Assembly (NCBI RefSeq): GCF_001296025.1
Contig: NZ_LJHV01000002.1
Span: 1-64,000, forward strand
Reading direction: 5' to 3'
From: Porphyrobacter sp. AAP60
GTDB lineage: Bacteria; Pseudomonadota; Alphaproteobacteria; Sphingomonadales; Sphingomonadaceae
DNA: 64,000 bases
How positions within the stretch are numbered: position 1 is the first letter of the stretch; every line of letters starts with the position of its first letter. Under the pieces are notes generated by a model. That model was not told the origin of the DNA. It was given only the letters and a program-made list of their open reading frames with translations, and made no database searches. This document shows, piece after piece, positions 17,675-26,176 of this stretch. A program made the position numbers and the translations under genes.

Positions 17675-18787
17675 ATGACTGACAGCGTCTATCTCCACCC
17701 GCTTACTCTCGTTGCCGGCCCGCAGGCGGTGGAGGGGGATGCTGTGCGGCTGGGCGGCAGCATGGCCTATGCCCGCGAGTTCGCCCTGATCGTCCGGCAG
17801 GGCGGCGCGGTGGCAGAGCGGATCGTGACGACCGCAAAGCAGATCGAAACGGCAATCGCTCGCCTGCCAGCATCGCTGGCAGATGATGCCGCAGCGCAAT
17901 GGGCCAACCTTGCCAAGGTTCACGCCCCGCTGCAGCTTGGCAGCCGCACCATCCGGCTGGATCAGCCGCAGGTGATGGGCATTCTCAACGTCACGCCGGA
18001 CAGCTTCTCGGACGGCGGGCAGCATGATGATACCGCCGCTGGCCGCGCCCACGCCGCCGCCATGCTGGAAGCTGGGGCCGCGATCATCGATATTGGCGGC
18101 GAAAGCACCCGCCCGGGCGCCGCTGCCACCTTCGAGGACGAGGAGATCCGCCGGGTTGTCCCCGCAGTCGAGTATTGCGCGGCAATGGGCGCTGCGATCA
18201 GCGTGGATACCCGCCGCGCCGGTGTGCTGGCCGCTGCCTTGGTCGCCGGCGCGCATATGGCGAATGATGTTTCGGCCCTGCGATACGACCCGCGCAGCAT
18301 CGAGGTAGCGGCGCAAAACTCCTGCCCCGTCGTGCTGATGCACGCCCCCGGCGCAGGCGAGGATCTCCACGCGGGCGGACAGTACGGCGATGTCGTTTCC
18401 GAAGTTTTCGATTTCCTCAAATCCGCGCGCGCCAGGGCGATTGCGGCGGGCATTGCCGAGGATCGCATCATCCTTGATCCCGGCATCGGTTTCGGCAAAT
18501 CACTGGCAGAAAACCTCGCCTTGCTGAACGCCTTGCCGCTGTTCCACGCGCTGGGCAGTCCGCTGCTGCTGGGGGCGAGCCGCAAGCGGATGGTCGGCGC
18601 GCTGTCGGTTGAGGAGCCTGCCGATCAGCGGCTTGCCGGGTCGATCGCGCTGGCGGTTAAGGGGATGGAGGCAGGCGTCCACCTGTTGCGCGTGCATGAC
18701 GTGGCCGAAACGGTGCAGGCCCGCAACGTCTGGCGAGGCTTGCGCGATGCTGCATTGACCGATTTCAGCCAGCTTCCGCCGTTGTAA
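17675..18787 (+). CDS. folP: Dihydropteroate synthase
   Basis: A 370-residue protein with an N-terminal extension of about 95 residues and a standard TIM-barrel: VMGILNVTPDSFSDGG, IDIGGESTRPGA, ISVDTRRAGV, NDVSAL, LDPGIGFGKS and GASRKRM. It joins p-aminobenzoate to the pterin pyrophosphate in folate synthesis and is the sulfonamide target. The extension is seen in other sphingomonad forms as far as I recall. It is 18 bp after ccrM, on the same strand, and a parS site lies 17 bases after its stop. Confidence 0.93.
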   Translation: MTDSVYLHPLTLVAGPQAVEGDAVRLGGSMAYAREFALIVRQGGAVAERIVTTAKQIETAIARLPASLADDAAAQWANLAKVHAPLQLGSRTIRLDQPQVMGILNVTPDSFSDGGQHDDTAAGRAHAAAMLEAGAAIIDIGGESTRPGAAATFEDEEIRRVVPAVEYCAAMGAAISVDTRRAGVLAAALVAGAHMANDVSALRYDPRSIEVAAQNSCPVVLMHAPGAGEDLHAGGQYGDVVSEVFDFLKSARARAIAAGIAEDRIILDPGIGFGKSLAENLALLNALPLFHALGSPLLLGASRKRMVGALSVEEPADQRLAGSIALAVKGMEAGVHLLRVHDVAETVQARNVWRGLRDAALTDFSQLPPL

Positions 18788-18804
18788 TCGCCATGTTCTG
18801 GCAA

Positions 18805-18820
18805 TGTTTCACGTGAAACA
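18805..18820. other. parS site 2 (ParB binding), intergenic
   Basis: A second perfect TGTTTCACGTGAAACA, again with flanking AA and TT. It sits in the 74-bp gap between convergent folP and the SDR gene, the usual kind of place for parS. The distance to site 1 is 12.2 kb. The gap also has an imperfect TGTTTCAC-like echo (TGTTGTGTGAAATC) at about 18849. Confidence 0.93.
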
Positions 18821-18861
18821 TTTTTGGCCCTGTTGGAATGGGCCGAAAATGTTGTGTGAAA

Positions 18862-19620
18862 TCAGAGGGTAAACCCGCCGTCAGAAACCATCACGTGGCC
18901 CGAAATGTTGGAAGCGGCGTCGCTGAGCAGATAAAGGATGCTGTCGGCCATCTCTTCCGAGGTGGCAAAACGGCCCAGAGGTGTGGTTTTCGCCATCGCC
19001 TTGATCGTCGCCTCGCGTCCGATTGCGGCGACCGAAGCGGCGAAATCCTCGCCGCTTTCCCAGATTGCCGTGTCCACCCCGCCGGGGGCTATCGCATTGA
19101 CGCGAATGCCTTTTCTGGCGCTTTCTACCGCTGCAATGCGGGCCATATGCGCCACCGCCGCCTTGGACACGCCGTAGGGGCCGATGCCCGGCACGGGCTT
19201 GATCCCGGTGACCGACGCCACCACCACCACGCTGCCGCCGCCAGTGCCCATCGCTCGCAGTGAACTGGCCAGAGTCAGAAACGCACCGTCAAGGTTCACG
19301 TCCATCACCCGGCGCCATTCTGCGAAGGAAATCGAGGCAATCGGGCCGCCCGAACCGATACCTGCGTTGACCAAGGCATGGTCTAGACCGGTCAAGCGGG
19401 GTTCTAGATCGGCCCAAAGTGCCTCATCCGCCACGCTGCCGGTAATGCGGTGGACTTCGCCCGGAATGTCGAGCGCATCCAGCCCCGCGCCATCGACATC
19501 TACGAGGAAAAGCTTGGTCGCACCGCGCGCCGCAAGCGCCTTTGCCGCCGCCGCACCGATTCCCGATGCTGCCCCTGTGACGAGCGCCGAGCGTCCGGCG
19601 AAATCTTGAAGGTGTGTCAT
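18862..19620 (-). CDS. Short-chain dehydrogenase/reductase
   Basis: A 252-residue classical SDR. It has the nucleotide motif TGAASGIG at residues 15-22, NAGIGSGG, the catalytic Ser in VVASVTG and Tyr-Lys in YGVSK, and the terminal dimer helix ending VSDGGFTL. An acidic DVD after strand 2 suggests NAD(H) rather than NADP(H). The substrate cannot be predicted. It ends facing folP and is 44 bp after the regulator gene on the same strand. Confidence 0.92.
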   Translation of the reverse strand: MTHLQDFAGRSALVTGAASGIGAAAAKALAARGATKLFLVDVDGAGLDALDIPGEVHRITGSVADEALWADLEPRLTGLDHALVNAGIGSGGPIASISFAEWRRVMDVNLDGAFLTLASSLRAMGTGGGSVVVVASVTGIKPVPGIGPYGVSKAAVAHMARIAAVESARKGIRVNAIAPGGVDTAIWESGEDFAASVAAIGREATIKAMAKTTPLGRFATSEEMADSILYLLSDAASNISGHVMVSDGGFTL

Positions 19621-19664
19621 GCCCGGTGGCTAGGCCGGGAAAGCCCGCCGATCAAGCCACCCGA

Positions 19665-21110
19665 TCACGCCGCGTTATCGATCCCCAGATCGCTGAGTTT
19701 GCGATACAGCGTTGAACGCCCGATCCCCAGCCTGCGCGCCACTTCGGTCATGCGGCCGCGATAGTGGCCGATGGCGAGGCGGATCACGTCAGCCTCTATT
19801 TCTTCCAGCGGGCGCAGGTTGCCATCAGGGGTGTAGAGCATGATGCCCACGCCTTCATGCGCGCTCGCCACGGTGACGCTGCCCTGTTCGCCCAGCATTT
19901 CGGACAATTGCGGGAAGCTGTCGGCGGTCAGCGAATTGCCTTCGCAATAGACTGCGGCGCGGAACAACACCGATTGCAGCTGGCGGACATTGCCCGGCCA
20001 GTCATAGGCGGCCAGCAAGGCCAGCGCGCTATCGGATACCGAAAGATGATTGAGGCCCGGTTGTTCGCCGATGCGGGCAAGGAAATGGCGCGACAGGGCC
20101 GGAATATCGCCGGTGCGATCGCGCAGTGCGGGCAGCTGGATTCGGGTGATGCTGAGCCGTGATGCGAGATCGGCATCGAAATGGCCGGCCTCCACCATCA
20201 GATCGAGCCCGAGATTGCTGGTCACCAGCAAGCGCACATCGACACGGAAACCATAGCTTGCACCCACCGGGCGGATGATCCCGCTTGTCAGGGCTTCGCA
20301 CAGGCGTTGCTGGATCGCGGGCGTCAACCGGTCGATTTCGTCGAGCACCAGCGTGCCGCCATCGCAATGCTGGAAGGCGCCGATCTGGCGGTCGAATGCG
20401 CCGGGGAAGCTGCCGGGTTCATGCCCGAACAGCACCGATTCAATCGATCCGGGCGGAACGCTGGCAAGGTTGATGATGCGCAACGATTCTTTCGATCGCG
20501 GCGATGCGCCGTGCATGGCGCGCATCAGCATTTCCTTGCCGGTGCCGGTTTCGCCTTCGATCAGCACATGGCCGTGGCCGCGCGCAGCCTTGGCCGCCTG
20601 CGCCAGCGCTGTGCGGAACTGCGGGGCGGTGCCGATCATCGCATCGAAATCGAGGTGCGCGGACATTTTCTCGGTCAGCGGGGCGAGTTCATCGCGCGGG
20701 GCTTCGCGGGTGGTGACGCTGCGCAGCGCTTCCATCAGCCGATCGGGCGATACGGGTTTGACCAGATAATCGCTGGCGCCTGCGCGCATCGCTTCGACCG
20801 CCAGCAGCGGCGATGCGCTGGTTGTCAGCATCAGGATCGGCAGGGCGGGGCGGCGCGATTTCAGCTCGGCAATCAGCGTGCAGGCATCGTCGCCCGGCAC
20901 CCATTGATCCAGCAGGATAGCTGAAAGCTGCATCCCTTCGCGGGTGCCCAGCATGGCAATTGCGGTTTCGGCATCGGGGGCCACAATCGTGCGCCAGCCA
21001 TCGCGCGCGGCAATCGCCGTGATGAGGCGCGACTGCGCGGGCTCATCATCGATCAGCATCACGATTCGCGCATCGTTCTGCGTTTCCGGGTGGCAATCCA
21101 TATCAGCCAT
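19665..21110 (-). CDS. NtrC-like response regulator with altered GAFTGA loop
   Basis: A 481-residue three-domain regulator. Receiver domain residues 15-130 with acidic IDDE and probable phospho-acceptor Asp68, Lys118 in LVKP. AAA+ domain about 155-385 with Walker A GETGTGKE (186-193) and Walker B LVLDEID (254-260). Fis-type HTH at the end (EVARRLGIGRSTLYRK). The sigma-54 contact loop, normally GAFTGA, reads GSFPGA (233-238), so sigma-54 activation is doubtful. No partner kinase is adjacent. The ATG at 21110 puts the receiver at the N-terminus; the open frame extends 94 codons upstream without likeness to the family. Confidence 0.88.
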   Translation of the reverse strand: MADMDCHPETQNDARIVMLIDDEPAQSRLITAIAARDGWRTIVAPDAETAIAMLGTREGMQLSAILLDQWVPGDDACTLIAELKSRRPALPILMLTTSASPLLAVEAMRAGASDYLVKPVSPDRLMEALRSVTTREAPRDELAPLTEKMSAHLDFDAMIGTAPQFRTALAQAAKAARGHGHVLIEGETGTGKEMLMRAMHGASPRSKESLRIINLASVPPGSIESVLFGHEPGSFPGAFDRQIGAFQHCDGGTLVLDEIDRLTPAIQQRLCEALTSGIIRPVGASYGFRVDVRLLVTSNLGLDLMVEAGHFDADLASRLSITRIQLPALRDRTGDIPALSRHFLARIGEQPGLNHLSVSDSALALLAAYDWPGNVRQLQSVLFRAAVYCEGNSLTADSFPQLSEMLGEQGSVTVASAHEGVGIMLYTPDGNLRPLEEIEADVIRLAIGHYRGRMTEVARRLGIGRSTLYRKLSDLGIDNAA

Positions 21111-21380
21111 CAGTCTCGCCGCTCGCTTTCCCATGGCCCGGCACAGAAATCCGGGAACAATCTTCACCGCTGGCCTACAGGGAATGGGTAAAAACGGGAT
21201 TAAGGCTGTCACAGGTTGGGACAGGTAAGGCTGCGCAATCCTGCACACTGACACTAAAGGTGGCTTGAGATAGCGGGCCTGCTCCGATACGGGAACGGGC
21301 AGTGCCTCATTCGCAGGCGTGTTTTTTCGGCAACCAATCGCGGTTTCGCGTGTTGGAAAGCCCAAGGGGAAACAAGAATC

Positions 21381-21503
21381 ATGACAAGTCACGATATGGA
21401 AAAGGCCGAGGCTACCTACGGCGGGTTTATGGCGACGCTCAAATGGGCGGTGCCGGTGATTGCGGTGATTGTGTTCATCGTCGTCGCGCTGATCGCCAGC
21501 TAA
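21381..21503 (+). CDS. aa3-type cytochrome c oxidase subunit IV-like microprotein
   Basis: A 40-residue protein, MTSHDMEKAEATYGGFM followed by one membrane helix (about residues 20-39, ending VVALIAS). The charged MEKAEATYGGFM before the helix matches the small bacterial aa3 oxidase subunit IV family. It lies 12 bp before pntAA, not beside oxidase genes, an arrangement I recall from other sphingomonads. Likely inner membrane; a role with the transhydrogenase rather than the oxidase cannot be excluded. The gap upstream (21111-21380) carries the divergent promoters and no gene. Confidence 0.8.
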   Translation: MTSHDMEKAEATYGGFMATLKWAVPVIAVIVFIVVALIAS

Positions 21504-21515
21504 GCGCGCGCGCCA

Positions 21516-22637
21516 GTGAAAATCGCCATCCTGAAAGAACGCGCGCCCGGTGAGACGCGCGTTGCCGCCACGCCGGAAACGGCCAAGAAGTTTGCAGCAC
21601 TGGGCCTGACGGTCGCGGTGGAGGCAGGGGCCGGGGTGGTCGCTTCGATCACCGATGCCGCCTATGCGGAAAGCGGCGTCACCATCGGTGATGCGGCGGC
21701 AACGGTGAAGGATGCCGATATTGTTCTGGGCATTCAGGCGCCCGATGTGGCCCTGCTGGCCGGGGCGAAGCCGGGCGCATGGGTCGCCGCGCTGTTCGAT
21801 CCGTTCACCCGCCGCGATGTGGTGGATGCCTATGCTGCGGCAGGCATTGAAGCGCTGAGCATGGAATTCATGCCGCGCATCACCCGTGCGCAGAGCATGG
21901 ACGTACTGTCATCACAGTCGAACCTTGCCGGCTACAAGGCGGTGCTGGCGGCAGCGGACGTTTATGGCCGCGCTTTCCCCATGATGATGACCGCGGCCGG
22001 CACGGTGCAGGCCGCGCGCGCTTTCATCATGGGCGTGGGCGTTGCAGGGCTTCAGGCGATTGCCACGGCGCGCCGCCTGGGGGCGCAGGTTTCGGCAACC
22101 GACGTGCGCTCGGCGACCAAGGAACAGATCCAGTCGCTGGGCGCCAAGCCGATCTTCGTCGAGAATGTCGCCGGGATCGAAGGCGAAGGTTCAGGCGGCT
22201 ATGCCACCGAAATGAGCGAGGAATACCAGAAGGCGCAGGCCGAACTGGTTTCGTCACACATTGCCAAGCAGGACATCGTGATCACCACCGCGTTGATCCC
22301 GGGTCGCGCCGCGCCGCGTCTGATCACCGATGCGCAGATTGCGACGATGAAGCCCGGCAGCGTGATCTTCGATCTCGCAGTGGCGCAGGGCGGGAATGTC
22401 GAAGGTTCGGTGCCGGATCAGACCGTGGTCAAGCACGGCGTCAACATCATCGGCTTTTCGAACACGCCCGCGCACCTTCCGGCTGATGCCTCGGCATTGT
22501 TTGCGCGCAACCACTACAACTTCCTCAGCGCCTTCTGGGACAAGGAGGCGGGCAAGCCTGTGCTGGACGAGGAAATCGGAGGCGCGATCCGCCTGACGCA
22601 GGGCGGCAAGATCGTGAATGAAAGGCTGCTGGGTTGA
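21516..22637 (+). CDS. pntAA: NAD(P) transhydrogenase subunit alpha part 1
   Basis: A 373-residue soluble dI domain. It shows KERAPGETRVAATPE at the start, the RQD-loop region with SSQSNLAGYKAVL, and the NAD-binding GVGVAGLQAIATARRLGA with acidic ATDVR. It binds NAD(H) for the proton-driven NADH/NADP+ exchange. The GTG start at 21516 gives MKIAILKE. Its TGA overlaps the TTG of a microprotein gene (TTGA). Operon: COX IV-like, pntAA, microprotein, pntAB, pntB. Confidence 0.93.
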   Translation: MKIAILKERAPGETRVAATPETAKKFAALGLTVAVEAGAGVVASITDAAYAESGVTIGDAAATVKDADIVLGIQAPDVALLAGAKPGAWVAALFDPFTRRDVVDAYAAAGIEALSMEFMPRITRAQSMDVLSSQSNLAGYKAVLAAADVYGRAFPMMMTAAGTVQAARAFIMGVGVAGLQAIATARRLGAQVSATDVRSATKEQIQSLGAKPIFVENVAGIEGEGSGGYATEMSEEYQKAQAELVSSHIAKQDIVITTALIPGRAAPRLITDAQIATMKPGSVIFDLAVAQGGNVEGSVPDQTVVKHGVNIIGFSNTPAHLPADASALFARNHYNFLSAFWDKEAGKPVLDEEIGGAIRLTQGGKIVNERLLG

Positions 22638-22783
22638 CCCTGCGGCAGGCCGGGGACTGGCTGCGTCAGCACCGTTGGCCCGTGACTTTCGTTTGCGTGA
22701 TCGTGTTTGGATACAGCTACGGCAAGGACATGGCGCTGCGCGACAATGCTCGCGATGCGGCTTTGGTTCAGGGGACCGAATAA
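22634..22783 (+). CDS. 49-residue membrane microprotein inside the pnt operon
   Basis: A 49-residue frame, TTG start, MTLRQAGDWLRQHRWPV then a hydrophobic stretch TFVCVIVFGYSYG and a charged tail ending VQGTE. It overlaps the pntAA stop by 4 bp (TTGA) and the pntAB ATG by 1 bp (TAATG), so it fills the pntAA-pntAB gap exactly and looks translationally coupled at both ends. One short membrane helix is likely. I do not recognise the family. It may be an accessory transhydrogenase subunit (inference), or a coupling frame with no product. Confidence 0.6.
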   Translation: MTLRQAGDWLRQHRWPVTFVCVIVFGYSYGKDMALRDNARDAALVQGTE

Positions 22784-23064
22784 TGGACTTCATCTCAATT
22801 CTCAGCATCTTCGTGCTGGCCTGCTTTGTGGGCTATTACGTTGTCTGGTCGGTGACCCCGGCGCTGCACACCCCGCTGATGGCGGTGACCAACGCGATTT
22901 CTTCGGTGATTATCGTCGGCGCGCTGATAGCGGCGGCCGAGGCGGAGAACCCGGTGGCCAAGTATCTCGCGCTGGCGGGCGTGGTGATGGCGAGCATCAA
23001 CATCTTCGGCGGCTTTGCCGTGACCGAGCGGATGCTCGCGATGTACAAGAAAAAGGAGAAGTAA
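22783..23064 (+). CDS. pntAB: NAD(P) transhydrogenase subunit alpha part 2
   Basis: A 93-residue membrane subunit forming the N-terminal half of the proton channel domain dII, with three to four helices (MDFISILSIFVLACFVGYYVVW, then LMAVTNAISSVIIVGAL and LAGVVMASINIFGGF). The conserved HTPLMAVTNAIS motif is present. Separate PntAA and PntAB is usual in alphaproteobacteria. Overlaps the microprotein stop by 1 bp. Confidence 0.92.
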   Translation: MDFISILSIFVLACFVGYYVVWSVTPALHTPLMAVTNAISSVIIVGALIAAAEAENPVAKYLALAGVVMASINIFGGFAVTERMLAMYKKKEK

Positions 23065-23067
23065 GTG

Positions 23068-24555
23068 ATGACCTTCTCCATACTTTCCGCCGCCGCATCG
23101 GGCGAGGGCGCAACGCCCGCCTGGGCGATGCTGGCCTATCTTGTGGCAGGCGTGTTCTTCATCCTCGCGCTGCGCGGGCTTTCGAGCCCGGCGACCTCGC
23201 GTTCGGGCAACCGCAACGGCATGATCGGCATGGCGATTGCGGTCGGCACGACGCTGATCATGCACGGCACCAATCTGGTCGAGATCGGGATTGCTATTGG
23301 TATTGGCGCGATCCTTGGCGTCACCATCGCGCGGCGCATCGCCATGACCGCGATGCCTGAACTCGTGGCGGGTTTTCACAGCCTTGTGGGTCTTGCCGCC
23401 GTGGTGGTGGGTCTTGCCGCATGGCTCAATCCCGGGGCGTTCGGCATTCTGGTGCCGGGTGACCAGATTGATCTGGCAGGCCTTCCGATACGCGAGGTAA
23501 TCAATCCAGTCAGCCGCATCGAACTAGGCCTCGGCATTGCGATCGGGGCGATTACCTTCTCGGGCTCGATCATCGCCTTCCTCAAGCTTTCGGGCCGGAT
23601 GGGCGGTTCGCCGATCATGCTGCCGGGGCGGCATGTGATCAACCTCGGCACGCTGGTGGCGATCCTTGGCCTGATCGCGCTTTACACCATCTCGCCCGAT
23701 GGCGGCGCGGGCGAGGGCTGGATGATTCTGGCCATCGCTGTGCTGGCCTTCATCATCGGCTTCCTGCTGATCATCCCGATTGGCGGGGCGGATATGCCCG
23801 TCGTGGTGTCGATGCTGAACTCCTATTCGGGCTGGGCGGCGGCGGCGATGGGCTTCACGCTGGGCAACTCGGCGATGATCATCACCGGGGCGCTGGTCGG
23901 CTCGTCCGGCGCGATCCTCAGCTACATCATGTGCCGCGCGATGAACCGCAGCTTCATTTCGGTGATCGCGGGCGGGTTTGGCGCAGCGCCCGAAGCAGGC
24001 GGCGCAGGCGGCGCGCGCGAACAGCGGCCTTACAAGCAGGGCAGCGCGGAAGATGCCGCCTACATGCTCGAACAGGCCGAAAGCGTCATCATCATTCCCG
24101 GTTACGGGATGGCGGTTGCCCAGGCCCAGCACGCGCTGCGCGAAATGGGCGACAAGCTGAAGGAAAAGGGTGTGACGGTGAAATACGCCATCCACCCTGT
24201 CGCGGGCCGTATGCCGGGGCACATGAACGTGCTGCTCGCCGAAGCATCCGTGCCTTACGATGAAGTCTTCGAGCTCGAAGACATCAACTCCGAATTCGCC
24301 CAGTGCGATGTCGCCTTCATCATCGGCGCGAACGACGTGGTGAACCCTGCGGCCAAGACCGACAAGTCCAGCCCCATCTACGGGATGCCGGTGTTCGATG
24401 TCGACAAGGCCAAACAGGTGTTCTTCATCAAGCGTTCGATGGGCGGCGTCGGTTACGCGGGCGTCGATAATGACGTGTTCTACATGAACCAGACTGTCAT
24501 GCTGCTGGCCGATGCCAAGAAGATGGTCGAGGAAATCGTCAAGTCGCTCGACTGA
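23068..24555 (+). CDS. pntB: NAD(P) transhydrogenase subunit beta
   Basis: A 495-residue subunit: about eight membrane helices of dII (residues 20-290) and a soluble C-terminal NADP(H)-binding dIII with GYGMAVAQAQ, HPVAGRMPGHMNVLLAEA and IIGANDVVNPAA. Conserved HSLVGLAA and GADMPVVVSMLNSYSGWAAA are present. A GTG just ahead of the ATG is also possible. The stop overlaps the next ATG (TGATG). With pntAA and pntAB it makes NADPH from NADH using the proton gradient. Confidence 0.95.
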   Translation: MTFSILSAAASGEGATPAWAMLAYLVAGVFFILALRGLSSPATSRSGNRNGMIGMAIAVGTTLIMHGTNLVEIGIAIGIGAILGVTIARRIAMTAMPELVAGFHSLVGLAAVVVGLAAWLNPGAFGILVPGDQIDLAGLPIREVINPVSRIELGLGIAIGAITFSGSIIAFLKLSGRMGGSPIMLPGRHVINLGTLVAILGLIALYTISPDGGAGEGWMILAIAVLAFIIGFLLIIPIGGADMPVVVSMLNSYSGWAAAAMGFTLGNSAMIITGALVGSSGAILSYIMCRAMNRSFISVIAGGFGAAPEAGGAGGAREQRPYKQGSAEDAAYMLEQAESVIIIPGYGMAVAQAQHALREMGDKLKEKGVTVKYAIHPVAGRMPGHMNVLLAEASVPYDEVFELEDINSEFAQCDVAFIIGANDVVNPAAKTDKSSPIYGMPVFDVDKAKQVFFIKRSMGGVGYAGVDNDVFYMNQTVMLLADAKKMVEEIVKSLD

Positions 24556-24896
24556 TGAAGAAGCTGGTTATCGGCCTTCTGCTGATTGCGCTTCTGGCGG
24601 GCGGGGCGGTGTTTTCCGGCCTCGCCAACCCGCTGATAGAGCGGCAGGTGGCAGGCGCGCTAGTGCAATCGGGCATCGGTGAAAGGCGCGCCCAATGCAT
24701 GGCCGCGCGGATGGTTGACCGCCTTAGCATCGTGCAGCTGTGGCAATTGCGGCAGGCGATGGCGCCGCTCGAAGGCGAGCCGGGCGAAGCTTATGGCCTT
24801 GGCGAGCTGGTCAAGCGTCTGCGCCGGGTCGGCGATGGCGAGACGGTGGCCGTGCTCACCACCAGTGCCGGGCTGTGCGCATTGGGGATTGGCTAG
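24555..24896 (+). CDS. Small exported protein after pntB, unknown function
   Basis: A 113-residue protein with an N-terminal hydrophobic segment (LVIGLLLIALLAGGAVF) that serves as signal or anchor, then a mostly helical region with LSIVQLWQLRQAM. Two cysteines (in AQCMAA and GLCAL) might pair in the periplasm. Its ATG overlaps the pntB stop by 1 bp, so it is cotranscribed. No family recognised. Confidence 0.7.
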   Translation: MKKLVIGLLLIALLAGGAVFSGLANPLIERQVAGALVQSGIGERRAQCMAARMVDRLSIVQLWQLRQAMAPLEGEPGEAYGLGELVKRLRRVGDGETVAVLTTSAGLCALGIG

Positions 24897-24967
24897 AGCG
24901 CGACTGCCTGACACTTGCCTTTTCTCCCCCGCTTGCGCCACAGTGTGCAGCGGAGAGGGAGTACATC

Positions 24968-26176
24968 ATGAAACGACTGGCACTTGCCGCTGCGCTGCTG
25001 GCCACGACCCAAGGATTTGGCGCGCCGCTCGCCGCTGAAACGCACAAGGTTGCACCGGGCGAGGGCGCTGCTACCCGCTTGCAGGAGGCCCTGATCCTCG
25101 CCGCTCCGGGTGATGTGATCGAACTGGGCGCAGGGCGGTTTGTCATGACCGATGGCCTCAGCCTCGATGTCGATAATGTCACGGTGCGCGGCGCTGGCAT
25201 GGATGAAACCGTGCTCGATTTCACCAATCAGCAGGGTGCGGGCGAGGGGCTGCTGGTTACCAGCGACAATGTCACCTTGCGCGATTTCGCCGTTGAAAAC
25301 GCCAAGGGCGACGGGATCAAATCCAAGGGCGCGGACCAGATCATCTACCATGGTTTGCGGGTCGAATGGACTGGCGGGCCAAAAGCCAGCAACGGCGCTT
25401 ATGGTATCTACCCGGTCGAAAGCACGAATGTGCTGGTGCAGGAAAATTATGTGCGCGGCGCATCCGATGCGGGAATCTATGTCGGTCAGTCGGAAAACAT
25501 CATCGTGCGCCGCAACCGCGTTGTCGAAAATGTTGCCGGGATCGAGATCGAGAACTCCAATCACGCCGAAGTGACCGAAAACCTTGCCACGCAAAACACC
25601 GGCGGCATTCTGGTGTTCGATCTGCCGGGATTGCCCAAGGTGGGCGGTGGCAGCGTGCTGATTTCCCGCAACGCTGTGATCGACAACAACACTGACAATT
25701 TCGCGCCTGAAGGCAATATCGTCGCCAGCGTTCCTGCTGGAACCGGCGTGATGGTGATGGCCAACCGGCAGGTGCACATCCGGGATAATGCCTTGGTGAA
25801 CAATGGTACCGCGAACGTTCTGCTCACCGCATATTCGCAGGATTTCAGTGATGAACGTTATGAACCGCGCCCTGTCGATATCCTGATCAGCGGCAATATT
25901 TATGGCCGCGCCGGTTTTGCACCGGACTTTCCCGGCGGCGGAGATCTGAAATCGGCGTTTGGCGGTGATCTGCCCGCAATCATTACTGATGGCCGGCATC
26001 AGGAATTGAAGGTGTGGGACCTGCAACCGATCCTTTCCCTGGGCCTGACCGACGTGAAGCAGGCTTTCGATCAGGCAAATCCGGCAGTTACCGTGCCTGA
26101 TATCCCGCAGATATTGCCGCCTGTCGCCAGCCTTTCTGTCAAGCTGCCGCAGGAAATGGAGGCGCGGCTGAAGTGA
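24968..26176 (+). CDS. Parallel beta-helix exported protein
   Basis: A 402-residue protein with a Sec signal (LAAALLATTQGFGAPLAA) and repeated right-handed beta-helix turns from about residue 60 to 300: NVTVRGAG, NVTLRDF, NVLVQENYVRG, NIIVRRNRVVENVAGIEIENS, HAEVTENLATQNTGGI. Such folds bind or cut polysaccharides, but pectate-lyase residues are not evident. It forms a coupled operon with a diheme cytochrome and a hydrolase (4-bp overlap). The pair with SO2930-family cytochromes is recurrent; function unknown. The ATG follows GAGAGGGAG. Confidence 0.85.
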   Translation: MKRLALAAALLATTQGFGAPLAAETHKVAPGEGAATRLQEALILAAPGDVIELGAGRFVMTDGLSLDVDNVTVRGAGMDETVLDFTNQQGAGEGLLVTSDNVTLRDFAVENAKGDGIKSKGADQIIYHGLRVEWTGGPKASNGAYGIYPVESTNVLVQENYVRGASDAGIYVGQSENIIVRRNRVVENVAGIEIENSNHAEVTENLATQNTGGILVFDLPGLPKVGGGSVLISRNAVIDNNTDNFAPEGNIVASVPAGTGVMVMANRQVHIRDNALVNNGTANVLLTAYSQDFSDERYEPRPVDILISGNIYGRAGFAPDFPGGGDLKSAFGGDLPAIITDGRHQELKVWDLQPILSLGLTDVKQAFDQANPAVTVPDIPQILPPVASLSVKLPQEMEARLK

